From the NCBI RefSeq assembly GCF_002252565.1, contig NZ_NPML01000018.1, positions 414,888 through 478,887 on the forward strand: a stretch of 64,000 bases of DNA. The letters are read 5' to 3'. Below, piece after piece: positions 1 to 8,147 of the stretch (the stretch's first letter is position 1; the number at the start of each line of letters is the position of its first letter). The stretch comes from Petroclostridium xylanilyticum. Lineage in GTDB: Bacteria; Bacillota; Clostridia; SK-Y3. Position numbers and translations under genes: made by a program. The notes beneath the pieces are model-generated. The model was given only the letters and a program-made list of their open reading frames with translations. It had not been told where the DNA came from and made no database searches.

Positions 1-2
1 TA

Positions 3-356
3 GGTTCTGCATCGAACAGCAAGAATTCGCAACCTTCTCAGACAATACAAACACAGCAGACTCAAGAAACAAAACAAGCTGAGCAGCCTACAAAAACTCA
101 GGAATCTGAAGAGAATGTTAATAAGCCTACAATAACAAAAGATGAATTTGACAAAATTCAAAATGGCATGACTTATGAAGAAGTTACAAAAATAATAGGC
201 GGTCCAGGAGAACTTGTTTCTGAAACTGGAGAAAAGGGTGCCGATTTTTATACTGTAGTGTATCAGTATAAAGGAGAAGGTTCATTAGGCGCAAATGCTA
301 ATTTAATATTCCAAGGTGGTAAATTGCAAAGCAAGGCACAATTTGGGTTAAAATAA
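3..356 (+). CDS. DUF3862-type protein, 5' end outside window
   Basis: The frame is open from the window edge to the TAA at 354, so only the C-terminal part is present. The first ~50 visible residues are a low-complexity Gln/Thr/Ser/Glu linker. The last ~70 residues form a small domain with an NGMTYEEVTKIIGGPG-type motif, typical of DUF3862/SmpA-like domains found at the ends of secreted or lipid-anchored Firmicutes proteins. Length and anchor cannot be judged because the start is missing. A good terminator follows directly. Family assignment rests on motif recognition only. Confidence 0.7.
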   Translation, partial: GSASNSKNSQPSQTIQTQQTQETKQAEQPTKTQESEENVNKPTITKDEFDKIQNGMTYEEVTKIIGGPGELVSETGEKGADFYTVVYQYKGEGSLGANANLIFQGGKLQSKAQFGLK

Positions 357-373
357 CTTAAAGTGAGTTAAAT

Positions 374-408
374 GAGCCTCCTAGCACTTAATAGGAGCTC
401 GTTTTTTT
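374..408 (+). terminator. Rho-independent terminator after the DUF3862 gene
   Basis: A GAGC(C)TCCTA / TAGGAGCTC stem with one bulge is followed by a run of seven T. It starts 18 bases after the stop codon. Confidence 0.75.
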
Positions 409-475
409 CAGAAAATAAAAGTTCAACATAATGATATTCCCATATTTTCTCTATCCTCCCTTCCCCGCCCACCAT

Positions 476-504
476 AAAACCCCCGGCTCAGGTCCCGGGG
501 TTTT
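476..504. terminator. Bidirectional terminator-like hairpin
   Basis: An AAAACCCC(C)GG / CCGGGGTTTT stem with A and T tails is symmetrical, so it could stop transcription from either side. It insulates the hicAB promoter from the left-hand gene. Confidence 0.6.
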
Positions 505-596
505 AATCACTCAAAACCTCAAGCAAAAGTAGTATTTTTTACTTTCCACGTTTTTTCTATCAATTTGCAGTTTTTATAATATTTCCTATATACTTA

Positions 597-625
597 TTGA
601 CATACGTATAAAACACGTGTATAAT
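597..625 (+). promoter_or_regulatory. hicAB promoter with two palindromic boxes
   Basis: A consensus sigma-A promoter is visible: TTGACA (597-602), a 17-base spacer, TATAAT (620-625). Within the core lie two self-complementary octamers, ATACGTAT (602-609) and ACACGTGT (613-620), with centres 11 bp apart. This is a plausible operator for HicB autoregulation, because both boxes would be masked together with the promoter. Confidence 0.75.
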
Positions 626-645
626 ATAATTAAGAGGTGAGGTTA

Positions 646-825
646 ATGAAGCGCAGGGACTTGATAAAACGACTTAAAGATGCGGGATGGGAAATAACAA
701 GCGGAGCGAAACACGACATGGCAAAGCACCCTAATAAACAAGGCATTAAAATTCCAATCCCCCGGCATACTGAAATTAACGAGTACACTGCAAACCAAAT
801 CCTTAAAGAAGCAGGGCTGAAATAA
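646..825 (+). CDS. hicA: HicA-type mRNA interferase toxin
   Basis: A 59-residue protein with the whole HicA pattern: N-terminal RRDLIKRLKDAGW, the central GAKHDMAKHP segment carrying the predicted catalytic His, basic PIPRHTEIN, and C-terminal ILKEAGLK. HicA toxins use a double-stranded-RNA-binding fold to cleave mRNAs during translation. I chose the ATG at 646 because AGAGGTGAGG sits just upstream; a GTG nine bases earlier overlaps that RBS. The antitoxin gene follows 59 bases downstream. The pair lies beside the prophage lysis genes and is probably a phage-borne stabilising module, although host ownership is possible. Confidence 0.88.
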   Translation: MKRRDLIKRLKDAGWEITSGAKHDMAKHPNKQGIKIPIPRHTEINEYTANQILKEAGLK

Positions 826-884
826 GCCCTACTTCTGGATATTATATATATATATATTAAAAATATCGAAAGGAGTTGTTGTTT

Positions 885-1277
885 ATGAAATATGTTTATC
901 CTGCTATTTTTACCCCTCTTGAAAATGGTGAATACTCTATTAAGGTCCCAGACTTACCAGGTTGCGTAACATGTGGCAAGGATTTGCCTAATGCTATTGA
1001 AATGGCCCAGGATGCCGTAGCAATGTGGCTTTGCGATGCGGAAGACAACAACGAAACTATACCTAAGGCTTCAAATGTGTTTGATATACGCTGTGAAAAA
1101 ACAGAGTTTGTAAACCTTATCGTAGTAGATACGGTAGAATATCGTAATTTGAATGATAGCAGGGCTATTAAAAAAACATTAACCATACCTAACTGGTTAA
1201 ATACAAAAGCCGAAAAGGCGGGAATCAATTTTTCACAGGTTCTGCAAGAAGCATTAAGGGAACGCTTGCATATTTAA
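885..1277 (+). CDS. hicB: HicB-type antitoxin
   Basis: A 130-residue protein. The N-terminal half (YPAIFTPLENGEYSIKVPDLPGCVTCG) is the HicB partial RNase-H-like fold that binds HicA. The C-terminal ~40 residues (TLTIPNWLNTKAEKAGINFSQVLQEAL) look like a ribbon-helix-helix DNA-binding domain, fitting repression of the promoter at 597. The RBS is AAAGGAG; the ATG at 885 is preferred over an upstream TTG at 876 that overlaps the RBS. It is immediately followed by a GC-rich hairpin terminator. Confidence 0.87.
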   Translation: MKYVYPAIFTPLENGEYSIKVPDLPGCVTCGKDLPNAIEMAQDAVAMWLCDAEDNNETIPKASNVFDIRCEKTEFVNLIVVDTVEYRNLNDSRAIKKTLTIPNWLNTKAEKAGINFSQVLQEALRERLHI

Positions 1278-1284
1278 TCAAAAC

Positions 1285-1307
1285 GCCCCCAGGCTCAACC
1301 CGGGGGC
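1285..1307. terminator. GC-rich terminator between hicB and the lysis genes
   Basis: GCCCCC(A)GG / CCCGGGGGC with a five-base loop. T-rich sequence lies on both sides, so it can serve hicAB on the plus strand and the leftward prophage late operon. It overlaps the last codons of the 1295-1489 gene. Confidence 0.7.
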
Positions 1308-1489
1308 TTATTATTCTGTGGCATCTCCAGGGCTGTGGACTTACCGAAGTAGTAACCTATTATCGGACCCACTATTGCCACAAATTCCTGTGGGATTGAC
1401 TTCCCAGTAACAATACAATACCCGGTAAAAATAATATAAGCCGCTGACATCGCAAGGGCTATAGTTTTACGGGTTTCAATGCTCTTCAC
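1295..1489 (-). CDS. Small one/two-helix membrane protein, last gene of the phage late operon
   Basis: A 64-residue protein starting with GTG after GGAGGGATAAAC. Two hydrophobic stretches (about residues 9-27 and 34-48, the latter GYYFGKS-ended) suggest a small membrane protein. It follows the amidase by 11 bases and is the last leftward gene of the prophage. It may be an accessory holin or spanin-like protein, but I do not recognise a defined family. Confidence 0.6.
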   Translation of the reverse strand: MKSIETRKTIALAMSAAYIIFTGYCIVTGKSIPQEFVAIVGPIIGYYFGKSTALEMPQNNKPPG

Positions 1490-1500
1490 GTTTATCCCTC

Positions 1501-2130
1501 CTATTCCTTATACCCCATCATCCTTGCCATGAGCGCAAACAGTTCCCCACGGGTGACGGTATCGTCAAACCTTTTTTCACGAATGACTATGCCCTTTTCT
1601 TCCGTCAAAAACTTGTAGTATTTTTCTGCCCAATGCTCGCTCATTTCCTTCAACTCCTTCTCAATCATACCTAAAAATTCCGGCCACCTGCCCGTATCCC
1701 TCAGTATCCGCGGGCAATTCTTCCCGCTCCAGTCGTAGTGCTGCTTCACCCGGTCAATACCCCATTTTCGTTCATGTAGCAGCTTCGCCACAAGCTCCGC
1801 AACATTTTGCAATGTCTTTTCTCTATCCCCACTTTCACATATCTCCACTCCTATACTTTTTGTGTTTCCGGGACCCCTGCCGTCCCCGGCGTGCCAGGCT
1901 ACCTCATTGAGCGGTATGCACTCAACGGCCTCTTTCTCATCAACAACAACATGGAATGATGCCGTCGCTATGTTGTTTGAGTTTGTCAGCCATGCCCGTT
2001 CCTGCCTGGCTGTGCTGGACGGGTTTGCTGTGCTATGGATTGTTACATATTCCGGCGTCATGGATATTCCCGGACGTCTGTTTTTGGCTGTAGATGTTGG
2101 TATATGGTCTACTATGTATGTGTACGGCAT
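1501..2130 (-). CDS. Phage N-acetylmuramoyl-L-alanine amidase (endolysin)
   Basis: An Amidase_2 (T7 lysozyme/PGRP fold) endolysin of about 209 residues. Zn-ligand motifs are visible: VTIHSTAN near residue 35, AWHAGDG near 80, and HYDWSGKNCP near 140. The C-terminal ~45 residues (YYKFLTEEKGIVI...DDTVTRGELFALMARM) resemble a single S-layer-homology repeat that would tether the enzyme to the cell wall. It cleaves the amide bond between MurNAc and the stem peptide and lies directly after the holin gene, as in PBSX xlyA. The ATG at 2130 has better spacing from GAAGGAGA than the one at 2139, which overlaps the holin stop. Confidence 0.9.
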   Translation of the reverse strand: MPYTYIVDHIPTSTAKNRRPGISMTPEYVTIHSTANPSSTARQERAWLTNSNNIATASFHVVVDEKEAVECIPLNEVAWHAGDGRGPGNTKSIGVEICESGDREKTLQNVAELVAKLLHERKWGIDRVKQHYDWSGKNCPRILRDTGRWPEFLGMIEKELKEMSEHWAEKYYKFLTEEKGIVIREKRFDDTVTRGELFALMARMMGYKE

Positions 2131-2131
2131 A

Positions 2132-2527
2132 TCACTCATTCTCCTTCCCCTGCAACACTTTCACAGCTTTTTGGATTTGCGAAGGCACTGGTATGCCTGC
2201 CCTCCCGACATTTTCGATAATAGACAAGAGCTCGTTTGAGAGGTAGAAAAATATAGTCGCATCCCTCAAAATATGCTGGTTGCCCATTGCTGCATCAATG
2301 AGGTTTGCTATAGCCACTACAGCAAATATGCAAACCTTCTTTGCTATGCCCTTTAAACCTGTTTTACTGCTCAATTCCCCCTCTATGGCCGCAGCTAAAA
2401 AACCAGTAGCGTAATCTATCACCACAAATCCAAGCAATATTCCAAGCAATGCGCTCCACCCCCCAAAAAGATAGGAGGCAAGCGCGCCTCCTGATGTAAC
2501 TATGATGTTATACAGTTTTTTCTCCAC
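2132..2527 (-). CDS. Phage holin, toxin-secretion/lysis holin family
   Basis: A 131-residue protein with three to four hydrophobic helices (about 15-38, 65-85 and a weaker one near 95-110). The family-typical segments GGALASYLFGGWSALLGILLGFVVIDYATGF and GLKGIAKKV match the holin_4-type (phi29/Cph1-like) family. It would form membrane lesions that release the downstream amidase. Start is GTG. It sits between the baseplate/fibre genes and the endolysin, the usual lysis position. Confidence 0.88.
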   Translation of the reverse strand: MEKKLYNIIVTSGGALASYLFGGWSALLGILLGFVVIDYATGFLAAAIEGELSSKTGLKGIAKKVCIFAVVAIANLIDAAMGNQHILRDATIFFYLSNELLSIIENVGRAGIPVPSQIQKAVKVLQGKENE

Positions 2528-2530
2528 GTG

Positions 2531-2677
2531 CTATACACCTCCTGCCAAATACTCAGCCACCGCAATTCGGTATTCCTCAGGTACTGCCTTTTTTATATTG
2601 CCTTCCGTGGGTTCTAAGTCCCACCTGCCGATTTTTACGAGGTAAGCATAAGATACAACAAGATACTGTTTAAGCAT
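2531..2677 (-). CDS. XkdX-like small phage protein
   Basis: A 48-residue protein, MLKQYLVVSYAYLVKIGRW then an LEPTEGNIKKAVPEEYR segment and an acidic VAEYLAGGV end. This matches the short XkdX-type proteins encoded next to tail fibres in PBSX-like phages; their function is unknown. The ATG at 2677 overlaps the previous gene by eight bases, indicating translational coupling. The stop lies four bases before the holin start codon. Confidence 0.7.
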   Translation of the reverse strand: MLKQYLVVSYAYLVKIGRWDLEPTEGNIKKAVPEEYRIAVAEYLAGGV

Positions 2678-2981
2678 TTAACATCGCCTCCAATTGTGAT
2701 ATTCTGTTTTCCATATCAATAATAGCCTCAGCCATAGCGGCTTTTTCTTCGTCGATGGGTTCGGGAGGAATTATATTGCCTTCCTCATCTGTAACATCAA
2801 ACTGATTTTCTTTCAATTTTACATCAATAGGATTACCTTGCTCATCGAATACTACGTCAATCATATTAATATCAGTACAATGAGGTATATCAAATTGTAA
2901 GACAGGTTCATCACAAACAAACTCTCCATCACCTTCTAATATTCCTAACAATCTCCCAGACATAGTAATATATACTTGCAT
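2670..2981 (-). CDS. Phage tail-fibre-linked protein (XkdW-like position)
   Basis: A 103-residue protein starting at the ATG at 2981, preceded by TTTTGGAGGTGTAAC. The N-terminal part is beta-rich and acidic with a DEQGNPIDVKLKEN segment. The C-terminal ~35 residues (PPEPIDEEKAAMAEAIIDMENRISQLEAMLNA) form an amphipathic helix or short coiled coil, common in proteins next to phage fibres. It lies between fibre genes and the XkdX-like gene, so a structural or chaperone role in the fibre is likely. No enzymatic motif is seen. Confidence 0.65.
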   Translation of the reverse strand: MQVYITMSGRLLGILEGDGEFVCDEPVLQFDIPHCTDINMIDVVFDEQGNPIDVKLKENQFDVTDEEGNIIPPEPIDEEKAAMAEAIIDMENRISQLEAMLNA

Positions 2982-2982
2982 G

Positions 2983-3390
2983 TTACACCTCCAAAACGTA
3001 ATTAACAAGTATTCTTGCAATTATACTAGAACTACTTGTATTGTTGATACGAACTGTCATAGATGATTGAAATGGTAAATTCAATCGCCAAGAACCACCA
3101 ATGTCACGGTTTGCGGAGTCGTAAAGTGTTATTTCTGCACATACGCTTGTCCCTGTTCCATCTTTTCCTATTAATAACCTAGCAAAATCGGCTGTGTTAT
3201 AAACATCTTGTGAAAAAACTGTAACATTGTCTATTATAATTTCAAATCTTTGTCCTGAAACACCCACTTGATTATCTAAATAAAAACATATTTCACGTAA
3301 AATTCCTTTACCTGTTACGTTCGCAATATTAAATACTGTACCTGGATTGACAGATGCAACAGAACTTGCTAAACTTCCTCTAAGTGCCAT
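2983..3390 (-). CDS. Putative tail-fibre tip or receptor-binding protein
   Basis: A 135-residue Ser/Thr/Asn-rich, beta-strand-rich protein without membrane segments. It reads like a compact beta-sandwich (RFEIIIDNVTVFSQDVYN, SWRLNLPFQSSMTVRINNTSSSS). It starts four bases after the tail-fibre stop codon. Position and composition suggest a baseplate tip or receptor-binding module, but no family is recognised from sequence alone. Confidence 0.6.
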   Translation of the reverse strand: MALRGSLASSVASVNPGTVFNIANVTGKGILREICFYLDNQVGVSGQRFEIIIDNVTVFSQDVYNTADFARLLIGKDGTGTSVCAEITLYDSANRDIGGSWRLNLPFQSSMTVRINNTSSSSIIARILVNYVLEV

Positions 3391-3393
3391 ATA

Positions 3394-4305
3394 TTACACC
3401 CCCATAATTTGAAAATATACGCTATCAGTGGTTTTTCCACTTGTAATTCCATTTGTAATATCAACTGCATGATAAGTATCTATCATATCCGCATCCAGCC
3501 CACTCCCTGCGCCGTCGTTGCCTGAGTGCCAGACTTTATAATTATTAGTACCTAAGTATATATCTGCTTTTGTTGGATCTTGTTTTCCTTTTATTCTTAT
3601 TGTATTTGCTACATTACAATCTTCTATTATTGTATCATCGCCCACGCCAATTGAACCACTTGAAATCCCGACTTGTAAACTGCCTCCGCTAATAGTTAAA
3701 TTTCCCGTCATCGTATCCCCAGACTTGCTAACCTTTGTATCCACCTCTGCCTTCCTTGCAATATCATCGCTCGCACTCGGCGCTGCTACTTTTGCTCGTC
3801 CGCTTGCGTCACGCATGATGATAGTGTTTGCTGTTGCTGTGGATGTTGCACCGTGGACAGATGTCAAGGCCGCATGTGAATTAAGGTCAGTATCTAACGC
3901 ATACTGAGGATGTGGATCTGTAGCGTTTGCATGTGCATCCACCTTTGCTTGTGCTCCTGCAGGGGTTTCGTGTCCGCTGTGTGGTGCTGCTGCATCTATA
4001 TGTGATTTTGCGCTGGCAAGAGTTATATCCGGTGTGTCCCACCAATTTGTTTTGCCTGTAATTGCCTTTATCCTGTTTGCTATCCAGTTAAATAGTTGGG
4101 CAATAGTTCCGTTACCTGGTAAGGATGGTGCCTGTGACTGGTCGACTGTTATTTGAGTGCCTGTTACGTCGATGTTTTCTATTTGCTGCTGTATATTACC
4201 AAACCCGGTATCAATTTTATCCATATTACTGTTTATAACTCCAATATCAGCCGTTTCATTATCAAGAGGTTTTTCTAAATTTAAATTCGGTGTCAAATCC
4301 GGCAT
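3394..4305 (-). CDS. Phage tail fibre protein
   Basis: A 303-residue protein. The N-terminal NLNLEKPLDNETADIGVINSNMDKID segment is typical of fibre proteins attached to the XkdU/gpI wedge. The middle is Ala/His/Thr-rich (SHIDAAAPHSGHETP, HANATDPHPQYALDTDLNSHAALTSVHG), like collagen-like or shaft repeats in Clostridia phage fibres. The end repeats GNLTISGGSLQVG-type trimer-forming beta motifs. The ATG at 4305 overlaps the upstream stop in a TAATG junction and has AAGGAGAGTGG before it. Confidence 0.85.
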   Translation of the reverse strand: MPDLTPNLNLEKPLDNETADIGVINSNMDKIDTGFGNIQQQIENIDVTGTQITVDQSQAPSLPGNGTIAQLFNWIANRIKAITGKTNWWDTPDITLASAKSHIDAAAPHSGHETPAGAQAKVDAHANATDPHPQYALDTDLNSHAALTSVHGATSTATANTIIMRDASGRAKVAAPSASDDIARKAEVDTKVSKSGDTMTGNLTISGGSLQVGISSGSIGVGDDTIIEDCNVANTIRIKGKQDPTKADIYLGTNNYKVWHSGNDGAGSGLDADMIDTYHAVDITNGITSGKTTDSVYFQIMGV

Positions 4306-4853
4306 TATACCACTCTCCTTGTCTTCAAATCTCCCCAAGTACCTGCTTTTATATTAATCCACGTTGTCTGCTTTACTTCACCCCAGGTTGTATAAGTAAA
4401 AGTATAAGTAACCGCCAAATGCGCCGGCTTAAGTTCATGTATTGCATTTTGCAGATCTGACAGGTTTGGAGGTATGCCACGGGTACCAATAAATTTAACT
4501 TCAAAGCTATATGTTTCAGGATGTTCGATTACATCGACTTCGCCGTTGTTATAGCTTTCAGCGACAGTTTTTATGAGTGCGGGGGTGACGGTGCCGGTTC
4601 CTTTTATCTTTGATAGGATGACGTCCCTCCGGTATGCAGCTTCCTTTGAGTTATCAACAGGTATCGTAAGCATCCTTTCCCAATATCCCAGCCCCCAGGT
4701 AGCGGTATTAACAAAGCATTGCGCCAGAATTTCATTCACAGCATTATAAATATTATCTAGCTCTACTCCTTGGGTGTTGAATATCTCAATGTATTCTTTT
4801 ATTTCCTGGAATATTTCAGGCACAAGAGCCTTCATTTCCTCAGTTTTATTCAT
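4305..4853 (-). CDS. Baseplate wedge protein, XkdU/DUF2313 (gpI-like)
   Basis: A 182-residue protein with the DUF2313 pattern: early helical region, central LGYWERMLTIPVDNSKEAAYRRDVILSKIKGTGT, and C-terminal LKPAHLAVTYTFTYTTWGE. In contractile-tailed phages this protein links the baseplate J wedge to the tail fibres. It overlaps the baseplate J gene upstream by eight bases and the fibre gene downstream by one base, so all three are likely translationally coupled. Confidence 0.85.
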   Translation of the reverse strand: MNKTEEMKALVPEIFQEIKEYIEIFNTQGVELDNIYNAVNEILAQCFVNTATWGLGYWERMLTIPVDNSKEAAYRRDVILSKIKGTGTVTPALIKTVAESYNNGEVDVIEHPETYSFEVKFIGTRGIPPNLSDLQNAIHELKPAHLAVTYTFTYTTWGEVKQTTWINIKAGTWGDLKTRRVV

Positions 4854-5895
4854 TCACAGTCACCGTCCCGATTACCGGCGTTTGGCAGTTTGCAGCAGTG
4901 TACGATATTGGGATGTTTGATGTACCACCATTCACCGTTAGGTTTGAATAGTCAACCACACCCGGGGCTTCCAGTATTGCATTTCCGATTTTTGCATAGC
5001 TCACAAAATCGTGCATAAAAGCCACAGACTTAAGATATTCGGATACGCTTGATGTTATATTATAGGTGACCTGCTCCAACGTATAGCCGGCTGCCCTTGA
5101 TACCGTAACCGATATGTTTATATTTAGCTGTGCTGCCGCCTCAACCGTGACACTTGCCCCTATAGGACGGACTGTTTCAATGTATTCCGCTACTGCTGTT
5201 ACAACCTCACTGCTAGCCGGTTTTTTGTCGGTGTCTATAAGCACAAGTTTAACAGTCCCGTTTCCGTTCCAGGTCTCAAATACTTTTACACCTCCGACAC
5301 CTTGCACGCTTAACGCCCACAACTTATAAGCATTTAAATTGCCGGATGTAGTAGGCAACTGGACCTTTGTAAGTGTACGCTCCCTTAAAGCCTCATCCGT
5401 TTCCTCGTCCTCGCCGTATGTGATAATATCGGATAAAAGAGCGGATCCTAATCCAGGTATGTTATCAATAGGAAGTAGATCCCCTACAGGAATGTTTCCC
5501 GTTGTTCCCAGAGTTTCGCATGTCATTTCAAATACGCCGTCCGATATCTTTTTAGTAGCAACATATACTATTCCGTCAATCCCGAACCTTGAGCCAAGAG
5601 GCACGTTGAAGGGATTGTTTGAACTGCCTTCGAAAACCCCTTTTCTTATCGCAGCTGTAGCCGGTTTCCTGTGCACCCCATACTGCGAGCATATCCTTGT
5701 CAGGTATTCACCCTCAGACGTGTCAATAAAAGGCAGCTTTAAAAAGTTTTCCAAAAGGAAATATGCCTGTGCAAGCTCGTATGCCGCCGGAGCAAGGGCG
5801 TTATAAATAATGCTTCCCTCTCTCTTATCAAGGCTGTCCGGAACCCTTGCCAGCATGGAATTTAGTATGTTTTCAAATGTCATGTCCTCATACAT
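4846..5895 (-). CDS. Baseplate J-like protein (XkdT)
   Basis: A 349-residue baseplate J family protein. N-terminal features are KREGSIIYNALAPAAYELAQAY and GEYLTRICSQYGVHRKPAT. The central PVGDLLPIDNIPGLGSA and EDEETDEALRERTL segments and the C-terminal IGNAILEAPGVVDYSNLTVNG are characteristic. It is the wedge protein (T4 gp6 counterpart) that triggers sheath contraction. Length is normal for XkdT. It starts one base from the end of the gp25-like gene. Confidence 0.92.
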   Translation of the reverse strand: MYEDMTFENILNSMLARVPDSLDKREGSIIYNALAPAAYELAQAYFLLENFLKLPFIDTSEGEYLTRICSQYGVHRKPATAAIRKGVFEGSSNNPFNVPLGSRFGIDGIVYVATKKISDGVFEMTCETLGTTGNIPVGDLLPIDNIPGLGSALLSDIITYGEDEETDEALRERTLTKVQLPTTSGNLNAYKLWALSVQGVGGVKVFETWNGNGTVKLVLIDTDKKPASSEVVTAVAEYIETVRPIGASVTVEAAAQLNINISVTVSRAAGYTLEQVTYNITSSVSEYLKSVAFMHDFVSYAKIGNAILEAPGVVDYSNLTVNGGTSNIPISYTAANCQTPVIGTVTVNE

Positions 5896-6299
5896 CAGAT
5901 ATTCACCGCCAATCCCGTGTTAAATGAGCCGACATCGCTCACAACCTCAAATTCGACGTACAATTCGTCGTCCTGCCTGGTAAATTTAAAGCCGTCAACG
6001 CTTGAAATCCTGTCGTCCTGCATCAATGCCTCCCTGATTCTCCGCTTAATTTCGGCGACAATATATGAGTATTCTTTACCAATCAGGCTTTCAAGCTCTA
6101 CACCGTAGTTCCAGCTATATATCGGATACATATACCTTTCAGTGGATAAAATAAGCTGGACAGCTTGTTTTACTGCTTCCAGCCCATCAGTATATCCTTT
6201 TATCGAAACTTCGCTTTTCGTAGTGTTAATTTTATAAGTTTTAGAAGGCTGTTTAATCTCATTGATTTCAATGCCTCCAATATTGCTTGCCGGTATCAT
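5895..6299 (-). CDS. Baseplate protein XkdS/DUF2634 (gp25-like)
   Basis: A 134-residue protein. KQAVQLILSTERYMYPIYSWNYGVELESLIGKEYSYIVAEIKRRIREALMQDDRI is the conserved core of the gp25/lysozyme-like wedge family (DUF2634 branch). These proteins start sheath polymerisation at the baseplate. The stop overlaps the baseplate J start by one base. Confidence 0.88.
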   Translation of the reverse strand: MIPASNIGGIEINEIKQPSKTYKINTTKSEVSIKGYTDGLEAVKQAVQLILSTERYMYPIYSWNYGVELESLIGKEYSYIVAEIKRRIREALMQDDRISSVDGFKFTRQDDELYVEFEVVSDVGSFNTGLAVNI

Positions 6300-6538
6300 T
6301 ACCTCACCTCCAGAATGTAATACTGCTGCCCACCTTCTTGCTGTATCATAAGGACCTTTTTCCCTATATCATACTGGGTTAACACTGGCGGCCATACAAA
6401 CATTTCAGATGGTATGAGCAGTTTTTCATTCACTCTTACCGCAAGCGGGGCAACAGTTTCAACCTTTCCGAATACAAGTCTTGTGGGCTTCATACTGTTT
6501 ATATAGTTCTTTATAATTTCCTTGATAGCCTCAATCAT
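6299..6538 (-). CDS. DUF2577-type baseplate protein (XkdR)
   Basis: A 79-residue protein with an IKEIIKNYINSMKPTRLVFGKVETVAPLAVRVNEKLLIPSEMFVW pattern typical of XkdR/DUF2577, a small OB-fold-like baseplate component (gpV-like spike region). It is slightly short for the family. It overlaps neighbours at both ends by one to four bases. Confidence 0.8.
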   Translation of the reverse strand: MIEAIKEIIKNYINSMKPTRLVFGKVETVAPLAVRVNEKLLIPSEMFVWPPVLTQYDIGKKVLMIQQEGGQQYYILEVR

Positions 6539-7485
6539 AACATCAACTCCAGGCTCATAGTATGAATATTGTTTTTAAATATATGCTTGCAGGAATTTAC
6601 AATTACATATTGGTTTATGCCTAAGTCGGATATGCTTACCAATATCCCGCTTCCTGCCCTTACCCTTGTATCACCTAACGCCTCAATGGACAGGGTTTTG
6701 GTTTCAGAATTCATAAGCTTTAAAAGTGCATTAACTTTAGCTTTAATCTGCTCAGGATTCGCGTTTTTATCTGCCGTTTCAAAATACTGAAGTATCCCCC
6801 ACTTATTGAATGCGCTGCTGTCCTGGGCTATATAGACGTCCCTCTTACCTGTTGTTTCATTATCTTTTGATATTTTTATAAGGTTATAGGTGTTATCGTC
6901 AATACTCTGTCCATACTTATACCCGTACGCCAGGCTCGCATCGCCAATTACAAGAGGAAGTCTCATGTTCATAATGTCTGTGAGCGCTAAGCTTCCAAAG
7001 TCATCATAAAAGGCATATTTTCGGCCTGTGCCAATGAGCGTAGTTGAAATACTGTCATATATCATATCCAGGAACGTCTGGTTATCTTTTATGGATGTTG
7101 GCAGTTTATATCCGGTATTGTCCAACTTTCCTACACGGAGCCTGAAATAGTTTGCTATTTTCCGTATAAGCTCATCAACACGCAGCTCCTTTACAACAAA
7201 GGTATCTTTTGCTTTAAGGTATCTTAACTGGTCATAGGCAACAACAGAAATAGCGTTATTCTGCTCTCTTTCGCTGCTGAAAATGTATCCATAAAAAATA
7301 TTTGCCCCATTAAACCTAAACCTTACCGCGGATCCGTTTGCAAATAATACCCCGTCATAAAGGTAACTAAAATCCAGCTTGCTGCAGCCGTTGTTTAACC
7401 TGTCGCTAAAGCTGATTTCTGTAACAAGCTCTGATATTTCATATATTTTGCCGTCAGCTTTGTTTTCAATCAACAATTCTATCAT
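6535..7485 (-). CDS. Baseplate hub protein XkdQ-like (gpD/gp27-like)
   Basis: A 316-residue hub protein. NGSAVRFRFNGANIFYGYIFSSEREQNNAISVVAYDQLRYLKAKDTFVV is the conserved N-terminal beta-barrel, followed by VDELIRKIANYF and TTLIGTGRKYAFYDDFGSLALTDI. In contractile tails the trimeric hub connects the tube to the spike. It starts four bases inside the LysM gene's end. Confidence 0.87.
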   Translation of the reverse strand: MIELLIENKADGKIYEISELVTEISFSDRLNNGCSKLDFSYLYDGVLFANGSAVRFRFNGANIFYGYIFSSEREQNNAISVVAYDQLRYLKAKDTFVVKELRVDELIRKIANYFRLRVGKLDNTGYKLPTSIKDNQTFLDMIYDSISTTLIGTGRKYAFYDDFGSLALTDIMNMRLPLVIGDASLAYGYKYGQSIDDNTYNLIKISKDNETTGKRDVYIAQDSSAFNKWGILQYFETADKNANPEQIKAKVNALLKLMNSETKTLSIEALGDTRVRAGSGILVSISDLGINQYVIVNSCKHIFKNNIHTMSLELML

Positions 7486-8147
7486 GCCAATGATATCACC
7501 TGCCCTGGATAGATTAATGCCGGATTTTTAATGCCAGGATTGAGTTTTGCCAACTGATGATATTTTGAACCATCTCCCAGGAATCGTTTTGCAATTCCCC
7601 AAAGAGTATCCCCGCTGGCAACGGTATACGTTTTTGGTGTGGAAGGCTTTCCTTCTCTTGCTGGTGGGGTAGTGGTTACGGCTTGCTGAGTGTTTGCAGT
7701 GCTTTGTCCTGAAATAAACACTTCCTTTTTCCCAAAAGGTTTATACTCAGTTAACTTGAAGCCAACGATATAATCCCCTTCTTCACCAGCGTTTTCAGAT
7801 ATGTCAAGGCTTTCAATCAAAACCAGTGTGGAAAGGTCATCCCCATCGCCGTTGTTTTTTATAAACCTTACAGGCTCTTTAGCTTCCATCCACTCTTTAA
7901 ACTTATTCAGGTAAAAATCTGCTGGTTTAAAGTCACCCGATGTTACAACATACCTGTAGCGTTTGCCCGGCAATTCTGCTTCAAAGCTGTATTTATCAGG
8001 CTCTACTCCTGAAGATATTGATACCTTCCCGAGTTTTAATACATCATAAGTTTCTACAGCCTGCCCTTTTTCAATCTTTATGCTTTCCGGATTCACCGGA
8101 AGCCTTATTGTTTCATTATTTTTATCAAAAAACACAGCATAGCTCAT
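7482..8147 (-). CDS. LysM-domain tail protein (XkdP)
   Basis: A 221-residue protein. The N-terminal ~140 residues are the XkdP/gp53-like tail domain. A Thr/Pro linker follows, then a C-terminal LysM domain (YTVASGDTLWGIAKRFLGDGSKYHQLAKLNP...LIYPGQVISL, about residues 172-221). LysM probably binds peptidoglycan or other baseplate parts and lies at the tail tip in PBSX-like phages. It begins directly at the end of the tape-measure gene. Confidence 0.9.
   Translation of the reverse strand: MSYAVFFDKNNETIRLPVNPESIKIEKGQAVETYDVLKLGKVSISSGVEPDKYSFEAELPGKRYRYVVTSGDFKPADFYLNKFKEWMEAKEPVRFIKNNGDGDDLSTLVLIESLDISENAGEEGDYIVGFKLTEYKPFGKKEVFISGQSTANTQQAVTTTPPAREGKPSTPKTYTVASGDTLWGIAKRFLGDGSKYHQLAKLNPGIKNPALIYPGQVISLA

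Noticed and set aside
1862..2239. Plus-strand frames across the amidase and holin genes
   Set aside because: They are antisense shadows of well-supported minus-strand phage genes with normal overlaps and RBSs.
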